NCBI GenBank assembly: GCA_012520615.1
Contig: JAAYNX010000145.1
Span: forward strand, 1-41,453
Length of the DNA: 41,453 nt
Origin: Clostridiaceae bacterium
Lineage (GTDB): Bacteria; Bacillota; Clostridia; DSM-8532
Direction: 5' to 3'
Of this stretch, positions 22,259 to 31,661 are shown in pieces. The position numbers and the translations under genes are program-made. The notes under the pieces were generated by a model. That model was not told the DNA's origin. It made no database searches and saw only the letters and a program-made list of their open reading frames with translations. Within the stretch, counting starts at the first letter, position 1. Each line of letters begins with the position of its first letter.

Positions 22259-23068
22259 ATGCGAAAGGCAAAGCTTACAGCACTATTATTAACATTTTTT
22301 CTTCTGTTTTCTGTCTGCTCCTATGCGGCAGTATCTCAGTATGATAATTTTGACAATTCAAAAACTGAGCAGGGCTCGGTTGGGGCCAGATATGTTCCCG
22401 CCTCCCAAAGACGCATTAAAACAAGAATACAAAATAGCATAGATAAATATGATTATGACCTTTTCGGCCGGGAAAACTTTGAATATTTTCCTTTGCAATT
22501 AGGCGAAGGCAGTTATAAGGTTACCATTTTTGAAAACGTTATATCTAATCGTTACCGTCAGGTTCGGGCTCAGAATATTAAGGTAACAATAAAAAACTTA
22601 CTGGATGTATTTAAAGCCTCTGTGCAGACTGTGAACTGGAATTCTGATATGGAAGTTATCAAGAAAGCCGGAGAACTAACACAGAATCTTAAGACTGATA
22701 AGGAAAAGGTAGTAGCAATATATAATTATGTTATTGATACATACGGCTACGATTATGACAAGATAAAGAGCATTGATACAACATATGTGCCAAATATTGA
22801 AACAATTTATCAAGCTAAAAAGGGAATCTGCTATGATTATTCCGCTGTTTTCGCTGCCATGCTCAGAAGCCAGAACATTCCCACCAAACTAATCAAAGGA
22901 TATTCAGATTTGGTTAACGGATATCATGCATGGAATGAAGTGTATTTGGCTGATGAAGATAGATGGATTGTTATTGATACAACCTATGACTCAGTATTAA
23001 AGAAAGGCAATAAGAAATTCAGCATGGAGAAGGATAGAAGTAAATATAAAGCATCTCGGGAATACTAG
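22259..23068 (+). CDS. Exported transglutaminase-like protein
   Basis: This 269-residue protein has an N-terminal signal peptide (MRKAKLTALLLTFFLLFSVC, cleavage likely after SYA). Its transglutaminase-like core has the catalytic triad visible: Cys191 in KKGICYDYSAVFAAMLRS, His223 in GYHAWNEV, and Asp240 in WIVIDTTYD. Members of this superfamily in bacteria are mostly cysteine peptidases or isopeptide-forming enzymes working on cell-surface proteins or peptidoglycan peptides. The ATG has GGAGGT about 9 nt upstream. An earlier in-frame TTG (22190) has no ribosome site. It ends the aconitase operon and is followed by a terminator. Confidence 0.85.
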   Translation: MRKAKLTALLLTFFLLFSVCSYAAVSQYDNFDNSKTEQGSVGARYVPASQRRIKTRIQNSIDKYDYDLFGRENFEYFPLQLGEGSYKVTIFENVISNRYRQVRAQNIKVTIKNLLDVFKASVQTVNWNSDMEVIKKAGELTQNLKTDKEKVVAIYNYVIDTYGYDYDKIKSIDTTYVPNIETIYQAKKGICYDYSAVFAAMLRSQNIPTKLIKGYSDLVNGYHAWNEVYLADEDRWIVIDTTYDSVLKKGNKKFSMEKDRSKYKASREY

Positions 23069-23090
23069 TGATATTAATAAAAATATTCTT

Positions 23091-23116
23091 AAAAGGTGCC
23101 TTAAAGGCACCTTTTT
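23091..23116 (+). terminator. Terminator of the aconitase operon
   Basis: AAAAGGTGCC (23091-23100) pairs with GGCACCTTTT (23106-23115) around TTAAA, ending in a T-run. It is 22 nt after the transglutaminase stop codon. Confidence 0.9.
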
Positions 23117-23188
23117 GCATCTAAGTATACTTGAGGAAACTTGATTAACCAACAAATAAATATGCATAAATTTTCAGCAATATTAGGG

Positions 23189-23219
23189 AAAAACTTGTAT
23201 TATATTGCAAGTTTTTTTA
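23189..23219 (+). terminator. Second terminator-like hairpin
   Basis: AAAAACTTG and CAAGTTTTT form a 9-bp AT-rich stem around a 10-nt loop, followed by further T. It may be a back-up terminator, or it may end an unseen short transcript. Confidence 0.5.
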
Positions 23220-23339
23220 TTTTAGACGTCATATACTACATTGTTTATAGGAGGGAAATAATAAAGTACAGTAAGAATAATTCTGCGAACAGCGCTTTAC
23301 ACCAACAATTTAGCTAGATATAGAACACCCTTCCAAAAA

Positions 23340-23355
23340 TGAAGTATTAACTTCA
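23340..23355. promoter_or_regulatory. Inverted repeat upstream of the gltA promoter
   Basis: TGAAGT-ATTA-ACTTCA is a perfect 6-bp inverted repeat centred about 60 nt before the expected transcription start. This is a common place for a regulator. Confidence 0.4.
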
Positions 23356-23373
23356 ATAAGTTGCAAATAGCAC

Positions 23374-23402
23374 TTGACGGATACTATGCAATTGGATACA
23401 AT
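23374..23402 (+). promoter_or_regulatory. Sigma-A promoter of citrate synthase
   Basis: TTGACG (23374-23379), a 17-nt spacer and TACAAT (23397-23402). This is the strongest promoter match near gltA and leaves a leader of about 120 nt. Confidence 0.7.
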
Positions 23403-23528
23403 AATAAGAATTCCATTTGCATAAATATACGGTCGCAAGTAGAAATACGAATATATATTATAATAATGGTTATCCCTTAAAAAGAGAACTTTTATCAATC
23501 TAATTAGCAAAAAGAGGAGGTCATTTCA

Positions 23529-24899
23529 TTGTATAAAGAAATGTCACAGGATGCTTTGAATAGCTATTTTGATATAGCAGGAGAGGTTGTAGAGACAAAA
23601 AATAGATTCAGACCAGGAGTTTATGATAAGTACAATGTTAAACGCGGACTTAGAAATGAGGACGGCTCCGGTGTATTAGTTGGATTGACCGAGATTGGTG
23701 ATGTTCATGCCTATGTTTTCGATGAAGGTGAAAAGGTTCCGGTTGAAGGTAGACTTGTATACCGAGGTATTGATATTTATGATCTTGTAAATGGATTTAT
23801 ATCAGAAAATCGTTTTGGATTTGAGGAATGTGCATACCTTCTTTTGTTTGGGGATTTACCCAATAAAAAAGAGATGCAAAAGTTTACGGAGATATTGGGG
23901 GCTAAAAGAAAAATTGATGAGGACTTTGTAAGAGCCAATATTTTAAATGCGCCAAGTCCTGATGTAATGAATAAAATAGCCCGTTTGGTTCTGACGATGT
24001 ATTCTTTTGACAAAGATGCGGAGGACACCAGCATAAAAAACCTGCTGAAGCAAAGCATGGATTTGATTGCTAAATTCCCGGTAATGGCGGCATATGGATA
24101 TCATGCAAAAGCCCATTATCTTGACGGGAAAAGTCTATATATTCATAATCCGGATCCCGATAAGAGTACTGCTGAGAATATGCTTATGCTATTAAGACCT
24201 TCAAAGGAATATACTGACCTAGAAGCAAGAGTTCTTGATTTGGCACTTGTACTGCATGCTGAACATGGCGGTGGTAACAACTCAACCTTTACCACTCATG
24301 TGGTGTCATCCTCAGGAACAGATATCTATTCGTCCATTGCCGCAGCAGTGGGCAGCCTGAAAGGCCCTAAACATGGTGGTGCCAATAATAAGGTTATCGG
24401 TATGATGGATGATCTCAAAACCGAGGTCAAGGATTGGGGAAGCGATGAACAAATCCGTGAATATATCAGGAAACTGGTCAATAAGGAAGCGTTCGACCAT
24501 ACGGGCCTTATTTATGGAATGGGCCATGCAGTATATACATTGTCCGACCCAAGGTGTGTTCTGCTAAAGGAACAGGCCGAAAAGCTGGCTAAACAAATTG
24601 GTAGAAATGATGAGTTCGAGCTTCATAAAAAGGTCGAAAAGCTTGCGCCAGAAGTCTTTAGAGAAGTTCGCAACACTGATAGACCAATGTGTGCAAATAT
24701 AGATTTCTACTCTGGCTTTGTGTATGATATGCTTGGAATACCTTTGGAAATGAATACCCCTATTTTTGCTGTTTCAAGAATAGCTGGCTGGTGTGCTCAC
24801 ATAATTGAAGAACACTTGAACGGATGTAAAATTATTCGGCCGGCATACAAGAGCATAAAGAAGCGCTGTGACTATGTTAAACTGGAGAATCGAACATAA
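23529..24899 (+). CDS. gltA: Citrate (or 2-methylcitrate) synthase, Si type
   Basis: This 456-residue enzyme condenses oxaloacetate and acetyl-CoA to citrate. Likely catalytic residues are His246 in HAEHGGGNNSTF, His333 in GMGHAVYTLSDPR and Asp392 in CANIDFYSGFVYDMLG. KGPKHGGANNKV is also typical. The N-terminal part has the RGIDIYDLV motif. It is the Si-type fold, unlike the Re-citrate synthase of some clostridia. The TTG start has GGAGGT 7 nt upstream; the ATG 12 nt further in is too far from it. With acn and icd upstream it completes the route to 2-oxoglutarate, but it has its own promoter and terminator. Use of propionyl-CoA cannot be excluded. Confidence 0.92.
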   Translation: MYKEMSQDALNSYFDIAGEVVETKNRFRPGVYDKYNVKRGLRNEDGSGVLVGLTEIGDVHAYVFDEGEKVPVEGRLVYRGIDIYDLVNGFISENRFGFEECAYLLLFGDLPNKKEMQKFTEILGAKRKIDEDFVRANILNAPSPDVMNKIARLVLTMYSFDKDAEDTSIKNLLKQSMDLIAKFPVMAAYGYHAKAHYLDGKSLYIHNPDPDKSTAENMLMLLRPSKEYTDLEARVLDLALVLHAEHGGGNNSTFTTHVVSSSGTDIYSSIAAAVGSLKGPKHGGANNKVIGMMDDLKTEVKDWGSDEQIREYIRKLVNKEAFDHTGLIYGMGHAVYTLSDPRCVLLKEQAEKLAKQIGRNDEFELHKKVEKLAPEVFREVRNTDRPMCANIDFYSGFVYDMLGIPLEMNTPIFAVSRIAGWCAHIIEEHLNGCKIIRPAYKSIKKRCDYVKLENRT

Positions 24900-24904
24900 G
24901 ATAC

Positions 24905-24931
24905 TAAAAAAGGAGCGGATGCTCCTTTTTT
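24905..24931 (+). terminator. Terminator of citrate synthase
   Basis: An 11-bp stem (AAAAAAGGAGC with GCTCCTTTTTT) has a 4-nt loop, GGAT, and a T-run. It begins 6 nt after the stop codon. Confidence 0.92.
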
Positions 24932-25024
24932 ATTGTGGTTGCGACAAAGTTCTTGTACAAAACCACCATAAAAAGATATAATAGAAGAAAATGTAACAAA
25001 AGAAAAGTTGGTTAATTGGTTAAT

Positions 25025-26692
25025 ATGAAAAGGAAAAAAATAATTCTAGCATCTATATTAATAGTCATCTGTTTTTTTTCAATGGCACATGTTTCCTTGG
25101 CGGAATCGGCATATAGATATGAATCCGAAGCGTGGCAGCTTTATAGGATGGGCTTATTCGCAGGTGCTTCAGCCGATAGATTCAATCCTGATCTTGGGGT
25201 AAAACTAGATCGTCAGATAGGTATAACATTGCTTTTAAATTTCTTTGGAAAAACTCCCGAAGTAAAATTACTATCATCGAAAGATATAAATGAGATACTT
25301 TCACCTTATACTGATGAGCACATTATCTCAAAATGGGCAAGACCGTATATGGCCTATGCATTAAAAACCGGGATGATTGTGGGAACTTCATCAACAACCC
25401 TAAGCCCGCAAAACAAACTTGACGGGGTATCTTTTGCAGCCATGATTTTACGGCAATTAGGCTATACTGTTGACCGAAAGGAGTTCATTGACTCAATTCA
25501 GATTCTGTCCGATAAAGGAGGGTTAATTGCCTCCGAAGTTAGCTTTTTTAACAAGCGGGAACTTATAAAGGATGATGCTGTCGGTATGGCATATGGCTCA
25601 TTATTTGCAACTTGCGATAATGAGAAAAGCCTTATTGAGAACCTTATAAGTTCAGATACAGTATCCTTAGAAACTGCCCTGTCCTATAATCTTGTACGGT
25701 ATTATAATCCCGGAAGTATTGAATCAGAAAATCTGAACAGTTCGATAAAACGACCTGCCGGTTACCAGCACGCTTACGATTTGATATTAGAGGCACTATT
25801 GTCAGCAAAAACAAGTATTGTGCTACCTAAAAATGAACATACCGACACCTTCGAGGAGATTGTCGATATAGTCAATACATGTTTGAGAGAAAACCCGGAG
25901 ATTCTCTATTACAGTAGCCTTACTTACAATCATAATGGGGTTCTGACTTTTAAATACAGCAAAGATGCAGAGACTATTAAGAATCACAAAGCGAAGCTGG
26001 AAGAAAAGGTAGAAACTATTTTATCAGAAATCATAAAGCCCGACATGACAGATTTTCAGAAAGAAATTGCAGTACATGATTATTTGGTTAAAAACTGTGA
26101 GTATGACATGTTAGGGTATAAAGGTAATAGTATCAAAGAAGAGTCATTTACAGCATATGGTGCGTTGTGTTCAGGGGTTGCTGTATGTGAAGGCTATTCT
26201 GAAGCGGCAAGTATCCTTCTTAATCGATCCGGAGTTAAGGCTAAAATTATTACCGGAAAATCAAAAGGTGTTGGACATGCATGGAATCTGGTAAAATTAG
26301 ATGACGAGTGGTACCATCTTGATATTACTTGGAATGACCCTTATCAAACTGATAAAAAAAGTGATATAAAATATCATTATTTTAATATCACTGATTCAGA
26401 GATAAGCCAAGACCATCAATGGGATAAAGATAAATATGAAACATGTACAGCCACAAAATACAATTACTATAAATATAATAATCTTATTGCAAAAAATCAG
26501 GACGAGTTTATTAGCAGAGTAATTGAAGAAGTACAGAGGGGAAATAAGGAAATTGCCTTACAAATACTAGAATCCGATCCCCAGAAGTTTGATATGAAAA
26601 CTGCTGCTAAAACCTTAGTAAACAAATTGTTTTTAGGATGCAGCTATAGCTATAATGAAGTTGTAAGAGTAGCAGAAATATCATTTAACTAA
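25025..26692 (+). CDS. Exported SLH-like and transglutaminase-core protein
   Basis: This 555-residue protein has a signal peptide (MKRKKIILASILIVICFFSM, cleavage likely near SLA-ES). An N-terminal region (about 30-220) looks like degenerate S-layer-homology repeats, for example ALKTGMIVGTSSTTLSPQNK. The transglutaminase core (about 340-460) has its triad at Cys388 in VAVCEGYSEA, His418 in GHAWNLV and Asp433 in LDITWND. It probably acts on the wall surface, as a peptidase or cross-linking enzyme; the substrate is unknown. I chose the ATG at 25025; no strong ribosome site is seen, and a TTG at 25016 is equally possible. It is the second transglutaminase-like exported protein in this window. Confidence 0.82.
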   Translation: MKRKKIILASILIVICFFSMAHVSLAESAYRYESEAWQLYRMGLFAGASADRFNPDLGVKLDRQIGITLLLNFFGKTPEVKLLSSKDINEILSPYTDEHIISKWARPYMAYALKTGMIVGTSSTTLSPQNKLDGVSFAAMILRQLGYTVDRKEFIDSIQILSDKGGLIASEVSFFNKRELIKDDAVGMAYGSLFATCDNEKSLIENLISSDTVSLETALSYNLVRYYNPGSIESENLNSSIKRPAGYQHAYDLILEALLSAKTSIVLPKNEHTDTFEEIVDIVNTCLRENPEILYYSSLTYNHNGVLTFKYSKDAETIKNHKAKLEEKVETILSEIIKPDMTDFQKEIAVHDYLVKNCEYDMLGYKGNSIKEESFTAYGALCSGVAVCEGYSEAASILLNRSGVKAKIITGKSKGVGHAWNLVKLDDEWYHLDITWNDPYQTDKKSDIKYHYFNITDSEISQDHQWDKDKYETCTATKYNYYKYNNLIAKNQDEFISRVIEEVQRGNKEIALQILESDPQKFDMKTAAKTLVNKLFLGCSYSYNEVVRVAEISFN

Positions 26693-26717
26693 TAGCCTGT
26701 CTTATCGTGGTTGAATA

Positions 26718-26726
26718 TGGTACAAT
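26718..26726 (+). promoter_or_regulatory. Extended -10 promoter candidate for smc
   Basis: TGG then TACAAT (26721-26726). The -35 is poor. The start would be near 26733, about 40 nt before the TTG start codon. Confidence 0.4.
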
Positions 26727-26771
26727 GTGTAATGATGTTTATACTTTGAAATTGACATGAGGTGCTTTGAT

Positions 26772-29700
26772 TTGTATTTAAAATCTTTAGAGATACAAGG
26801 TTTTAAATCCTTCGCAGATAAAATTGTTTTACATTTCAACAAAGGGCAAACTTCTGTTGTAGGCCCCAATGGCAGCGGCAAAAGCAATATTGCCGATGCC
26901 GTCAGATGGGTTCTTGGTGAACAAAGTGCTAAGACCTTGCGCGGCAGCAAGATGGAAGATGTTATTTTTGCCGGAACTCAACACCGCAAACCTGTGGGGT
27001 TTGCCGCCGTAACCATTACAGTAGATAATTCCGATAAAATACTTCCCGTTGACTTTACTGAGGTCACGGTTTCACGCCGCATGTATCGTTCAGGAGAAAG
27101 CGAATATTTTCTTAATAAAACTCAATGTCGTTTAAAAGATATACAAGAACTTTTTATGAATACCGGCGTAGGGCGCGAGGGCTATTCTATAATAGGGCAA
27201 GGCCGTATTGATGAGATTTTGAGCACCAAATCCGAAGAACGAAGGCTGGTCTTTGAGGAAGCAGCAGGTATAACAAAGTACAAGGCGCGGAAAAAGGAAT
27301 CAGAACGTAAACTGGAGTCTACAAAACAGAATCTTTTGCGTATAAATGACATTTTAATCGAGCTGGAAACCCAGTTGGGGCCTCTTGCTCAACAGGCTGA
27401 AACTGCCCGGCGTTATATAGATTTGAGCAACGAATTAAAAGGTATTGAAGTAAGTCTGTTCTTAGATACTATCGACAAGCTAAAAACCAAGCTTGATGAA
27501 GTTGAAGATCAGACACGGGTAATCAGAGAACAGATAGATGAAGAAAACAGAAGAATCGATAATATTAAAAATAAGAACCGCAGTAAAAATGAACGGCTTG
27601 AATTTCTGAAGTCTGAGATGGAAGAGCTTAGAACCATTATTCACAACCTCGATAGTGAGATTGAGAAAAATGAAGGACATGTTAGATTGTGCGAGGAAAA
27701 GATAAGCCATCTCACTGCAAATAATGAGAATTTCGGGAGTGACATAAATTCTATTAAAGAGCGTATGTCAGCTCTTGAGTTGGATATTGAAAAGAAGAAG
27801 AAACGTTTGCTAAAGATGGAACAGGATGAGGAGCAATTTGCCAGACTATTAGCAGAGGCAGAGGAAACTCTGGCAGGTATAGTAGCGCGTCTGGATGAGG
27901 GTGAAAGGCTTGTTGAAGAGGCCAAACAGGCTATCATGGATAAGCAGGACAACCTTTCAGATTCAAAGATTCGGCTTAACAATTTCAAAAATGATATAGA
28001 GAACTACCAACAGCTCAAATCAAGGCTTTTGGAGGATATACGTCAATCTACCCTGGAAATAGACCGTGAAAGCATGAAAAAAGAAGATTTAGATGCTTCT
28101 CTGAGAAAAACCAGGGAACAAATAAACTTGTCTAAAAACAAACTTAATGAATTAGAGCAAAAAAAGGGAGAAATACAAAAGGCACTATCGGAGAAAAAAG
28201 CCGCTCAAGAAACCATCAATCGCAGATACAGCACTTTAGAATCCCGGCATAAAGTTCTTTTGGATATGGAAGAGAGCATGGAGGGATATAACCATAGCGT
28301 TAAGGCGATAAAAAGGGCTTGCAAGGAAAACAAGGCTTTCGGTCAAGGTATACATGGCCCGGTTGCCCAGCTCATTACTGTTGAACAACGATTTGAGACT
28401 GCAATTGAAGTTTCATTGGGTGCCAGCCTACAAAATATAGTTACTGATGATGAGTATTCTGCTAAACGTGCAATAGAGTATCTAAAGAAAAATAATATGG
28501 GAAGAGCTACGTTTCTTCCTAAGTCATCTATAAAACCTCGTACACTGGATCAATCTCAACTTGATAGGTTACGTAAGATGCCGGGGTTTGAAGGGGTTGC
28601 TTCTGATAAAGTCAAATGTGATAAGCAATTTTCGGGTATTTTATTAAATCTTTTGGGAAGAACAGTGATTGTAGACAATTTGGATTCGGGTATACAAATG
28701 GCCAGACAATTTGAATACTCCTTCCGAATTGTGTCCCTAGACGGCGAAATTATAAATGCCGGTGGATCAATGACCGGCGGCAGCACTGGAAACAAAGCTT
28801 CCAGTATAATTGGTCGTAATCGTGTTATTAAAGAAATTGAGGATGAACTTAAGAAGATTACTTCTGAGCAAAGGAAGATAAACACTGAAATTAGTACAAT
28901 AGAAGAAGAACTTGATAATATTAATATTACATACGAACAGGAGCGGAAAGTCTTATCTGATATTGAACTGGTAAGACTAAGAGATGAAAACCATGTCGCA
29001 GCTATATTGGATAACGTCAGAAAAATAACTGCGAGAATGGATATGCTAAAACAACAGAACAATGAGATAGATGGTCAGATAAATGAGGTTAAAGCCGAAA
29101 GTGATAAAGAATCGGTAAAAGCAAAGGCTATCGAGGAAGAAATACAGCTATTAAAGAATAAAGTACAAGCCAATCAGATTAAGAATAAGGATGAACAACA
29201 GAAACGGGATGAACTTCATACCGATATTAATGATTACCGGGTATCTGTTAATTCTATAATTGAAAGCAAACAAAGCGTTTTAGAGCAGATAGAAATGCTT
29301 AATCAAGAAAAAGACAGCAATACTATGAATATGGCAAAACGCGAAGAAGAAAAGCAACGCAATCTGGCGCGAATTAGCGAATTAGAAGCCGAGATTCAGG
29401 GGGTATTGAAGAAGATTATAAGTCTCAAGGAAGAAAAGACAGGATGCGAGCTTAAAGTTGAAGGATTAGCCGAGGAAAGAGGTGTTCTGGAAGAGGAACT
29501 TTCAGGCATGCTTGATAGAGTAACTGAGCACAATAGCAACATTGTCACACTTCAAGAAGGGCAAGTGCGAATCGAAGCTAAAAAAGCTAAGATGGAAAGT
29601 GAGCTTGAAACATTCCAAAACAGACTATGGGACGAATATGGCCTTACTTATGGTAATGCTCTTGAAATCAAGTGTGAAATTAGCAATGTAAGGGCTACCC

Positions 29701-30356
29701 AAAACAGAATAAATGATATAAAAGCCGAAATAAGAGAACTGGGGCCGGTTAACGTTGCTGCCATAGAAGATTACGCCAAGACAAAAGAACGGTATGGTTT
29801 TATGAAGGTTCAGCATGAAGACCTGACCAAAGCGGAAGAAAAACTGAGACGTGTTATTCAGGAAATAACAAGTGTAATGAAAAAACAGTTTGTAGAGCAG
29901 TTTGAGATAATAAACAAGAACTTCAGTTCAGTCTTTAAGGAGCTTTTTGAGGGTGGCTATGCAGAAGTCAAGCTTGCCGACGAAGAAAACGTTCTGGAAA
30001 GCGGAATTGATATAATAGTTCAACCTCCGGGAAAGAAGCTCCAAAATATGATGCTGCTCTCCGGCGGAGAAAAAGCATTGGTGGCAATAGCTCTGATATT
30101 TGCGATTTTAAAGATGAGACCTGCACCTTTCTATATACTGGATGAAATAGAGGCCTCTCTTGATGATTCCAATGTTTACAAGTTTGCCGAGTATATCGGG
30201 CGATATTCCGACAAACTACAGTTTATAGTCATTACGCATAGAAAAGGTACCATGGAGTCTGCGGATATCCTTTATGGTGTTACCATGGAGGAACACGGCA
30301 TATCTAAGGTGGTATCGTTGCGAATGGATGAAGAATTGAAGAAAAATGCGGGCTAG
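26772..30356 (+). CDS. smc: Chromosome segregation protein SMC
   Basis: This 1194-residue ATPase works with ScpA/ScpB to compact and separate chromosomes. The Walker A site is GPNGSGKSN (31-39) after the typical EIQGFKSFADK start. Two long coiled coils (about 170-500 and 670-1020) flank a hinge (about 515-665) with the glycine-rich GGSMTGGS. The ABC signature LSGGEKAL begins at residue 1096, and Walker B is FYILDEIEASLDD. The start is TTG at 26772, with GAGGTG 7 nt upstream; it gives the family-standard MYLK start. The ATG at 26757 would overlap the ribosome site. ftsY follows 37 nt downstream, an arrangement found in many Firmicutes. Confidence 0.97.
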   Translation: MYLKSLEIQGFKSFADKIVLHFNKGQTSVVGPNGSGKSNIADAVRWVLGEQSAKTLRGSKMEDVIFAGTQHRKPVGFAAVTITVDNSDKILPVDFTEVTVSRRMYRSGESEYFLNKTQCRLKDIQELFMNTGVGREGYSIIGQGRIDEILSTKSEERRLVFEEAAGITKYKARKKESERKLESTKQNLLRINDILIELETQLGPLAQQAETARRYIDLSNELKGIEVSLFLDTIDKLKTKLDEVEDQTRVIREQIDEENRRIDNIKNKNRSKNERLEFLKSEMEELRTIIHNLDSEIEKNEGHVRLCEEKISHLTANNENFGSDINSIKERMSALELDIEKKKKRLLKMEQDEEQFARLLAEAEETLAGIVARLDEGERLVEEAKQAIMDKQDNLSDSKIRLNNFKNDIENYQQLKSRLLEDIRQSTLEIDRESMKKEDLDASLRKTREQINLSKNKLNELEQKKGEIQKALSEKKAAQETINRRYSTLESRHKVLLDMEESMEGYNHSVKAIKRACKENKAFGQGIHGPVAQLITVEQRFETAIEVSLGASLQNIVTDDEYSAKRAIEYLKKNNMGRATFLPKSSIKPRTLDQSQLDRLRKMPGFEGVASDKVKCDKQFSGILLNLLGRTVIVDNLDSGIQMARQFEYSFRIVSLDGEIINAGGSMTGGSTGNKASSIIGRNRVIKEIEDELKKITSEQRKINTEISTIEEELDNINITYEQERKVLSDIELVRLRDENHVAAILDNVRKITARMDMLKQQNNEIDGQINEVKAESDKESVKAKAIEEEIQLLKNKVQANQIKNKDEQQKRDELHTDINDYRVSVNSIIESKQSVLEQIEMLNQEKDSNTMNMAKREEEKQRNLARISELEAEIQGVLKKIISLKEEKTGCELKVEGLAEERGVLEEELSGMLDRVTEHNSNIVTLQEGQVRIEAKKAKMESELETFQNRLWDEYGLTYGNALEIKCEISNVRATQNRINDIKAEIRELGPVNVAAIEDYAKTKERYGFMKVQHEDLTKAEEKLRRVIQEITSVMKKQFVEQFEIINKNFSSVFKELFEGGYAEVKLADEENVLESGIDIIVQPPGKKLQNMMLLSGGEKALVAIALIFAILKMRPAPFYILDEIEASLDDSNVYKFAEYIGRYSDKLQFIVITHRKGTMESADILYGVTMEEHGISKVVSLRMDEELKKNAG

Positions 30357-30393
30357 CATATATAATATTAGGAATAAATGAAAGGAAATTTGT

Positions 30394-31527
30394 ATGGCTA
30401 AGAATAAATGGTTTAGCTGGGGCAAGAAGAAGGCTACTGAAAAGGAAGAGGAGACACTTATTCAACCTGAAATAGAGAATGAATTTGAAGAAATTGATGA
30501 AGATTTGGTTGAAGATATCATAGAAGAAGCAGAAGATTTTATAGAAGATACAGCAGAAGATATTGAAGAAGAGGATATATATACCGAGGAAGAAACACCC
30601 GAAAATACTAAGGTTGGTTTTTTCGGCAGATTAAAGGACGGGCTTAAAAAAACCAGAGACTCGATAACTCATAAAATTGATCAAGTGCTTGTATCCTTTG
30701 GTAAAGTGGACGAGGAGCTTTTTGAGGAGCTTGAAGAGGTTTTAATTACATCCGATATGGGGATGAATACATCCCTTAAAGTAATTGAAGAGCTCAAGGA
30801 AAAGGTTAAGGCTGAGAAAATTACAGATGCAAAAGGTGTGCGCCAAGCGATTAAGGAAATAATTGCCGCAAAGCTTACTGATGAAAACACCGAATTGAAG
30901 CTTTATACAAAACCTTCGGTAATAGTAGTTATTGGAGTAAATGGTGTAGGAAAAACGACTTCCATAGGTAAGTTGGCACATTATCTTAAGAATCAGAACA
31001 AGAAAATTACTGTAGCCGCTGCAGATACCTTCAGGGCCGCCGCAATAGAGCAGTTAGAAATATGGACAAACAAAGCCGGCGTAGAACTAATAAAGCACAC
31101 CGAAGGCTCCGATCCTTCAGCGGTTATTTTTGATGCAATCCAGCATTGTAAATCAAAACGTAACGATATATTGATTTGTGATACCGCCGGAAGGCTTCAC
31201 ACCAAGAAAAACCTTATGGACGAATTGAAAAAGATTTTTCGGATTATTCAGCGCGAGCTACCCGGCGCCGATATAGAGACACTTCTGGTATTAGATGCAA
31301 CAACCGGCCAGAACGCAGTTTCTCAGGCAAAAACTTTTTCAGAGGTTTCCCAGCTTTCGGGGCTTATTCTTACTAAGCTGGATGGTACTGCAAAAGGCGG
31401 AATTGTAGTATCTATTAAGTCTGAATTAAATATACCGGTTAAATTTATCGGCGTGGGAGAGAAAATGTATGATCTTCAGCCTTTCAAGCCCACCGAATTT
31501 GTTGAGGCCCTATTTGGCACCCAATAA
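30394..31527 (+). CDS. ftsY: Signal recognition particle receptor FtsY
   Basis: This 377-residue SRP-receptor GTPase brings ribosomes making membrane proteins to the translocon. The N-terminal 75 residues are very acidic (long Glu/Asp stretches), followed by the helical N domain and the NG GTPase. Motifs: G1 GVNGVGKTTS (181-190), the DTFRAAA insertion, G3 DTAGRLHTKK (from 263), G4 TKLDGTAKGG (327-336), and the closing GVGEKMYDLQPF. AAAGGAAA lies before the ATG. It is downstream of smc and probably co-transcribed with it; I see no convincing terminator after it. Confidence 0.97.
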   Translation: MAKNKWFSWGKKKATEKEEETLIQPEIENEFEEIDEDLVEDIIEEAEDFIEDTAEDIEEEDIYTEEETPENTKVGFFGRLKDGLKKTRDSITHKIDQVLVSFGKVDEELFEELEEVLITSDMGMNTSLKVIEELKEKVKAEKITDAKGVRQAIKEIIAAKLTDENTELKLYTKPSVIVVIGVNGVGKTTSIGKLAHYLKNQNKKITVAAADTFRAAAIEQLEIWTNKAGVELIKHTEGSDPSAVIFDAIQHCKSKRNDILICDTAGRLHTKKNLMDELKKIFRIIQRELPGADIETLLVLDATTGQNAVSQAKTFSEVSQLSGLILTKLDGTAKGGIVVSIKSELNIPVKFIGVGEKMYDLQPFKPTEFVEALFGTQ

Positions 31528-31610
31528 ACTGATTCATGCTTAAAAGATTTATAACAGATGCGAAAATAAAAGGACATTGTTAAATAAATATCAAAACAAT
31601 TGTAAATGCC

Positions 31611-31639
31611 TTGACTTTTGATGTAGCGAAGAGTATCAT
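31611..31639 (+). promoter_or_regulatory. Sigma-A promoter of the glycine riboswitch-serA transcript
   Basis: TTGACT (31611-31616), a 17-nt spacer and TATCAT (31634-31639). It lies about 25 nt before the first aptamer. Confidence 0.7.
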
Positions 31640-31661
31640 GTCTTTATTAGTTTTATAATCG

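Larger units (their letters stand above)
23069..23528. other. 460-bp gap before citrate synthase
   Basis: It holds two terminator-like hairpins (23091-23116 and 23189-23219), a perfect inverted repeat (23340-23355), a strong sigma-A promoter (23374-23402) and a leader of about 120 nt. GGAGGG at 23250 has no start codon near it. I see no coding signal. Confidence 0.6.

Noticed and set aside
23310-23510. Minus-strand 66-residue frame upstream of gltA
   Set aside because: No ribosome site, overlaps the gltA promoter and leader, and is composed of AT-rich hydrophobic codons typical of non-coding sequence.
26757-26771. ATG start of smc at 26757
   Set aside because: It overlaps the GAGGTG ribosome site; the TTG at 26772 is correctly spaced and gives the family-standard MYLK start.
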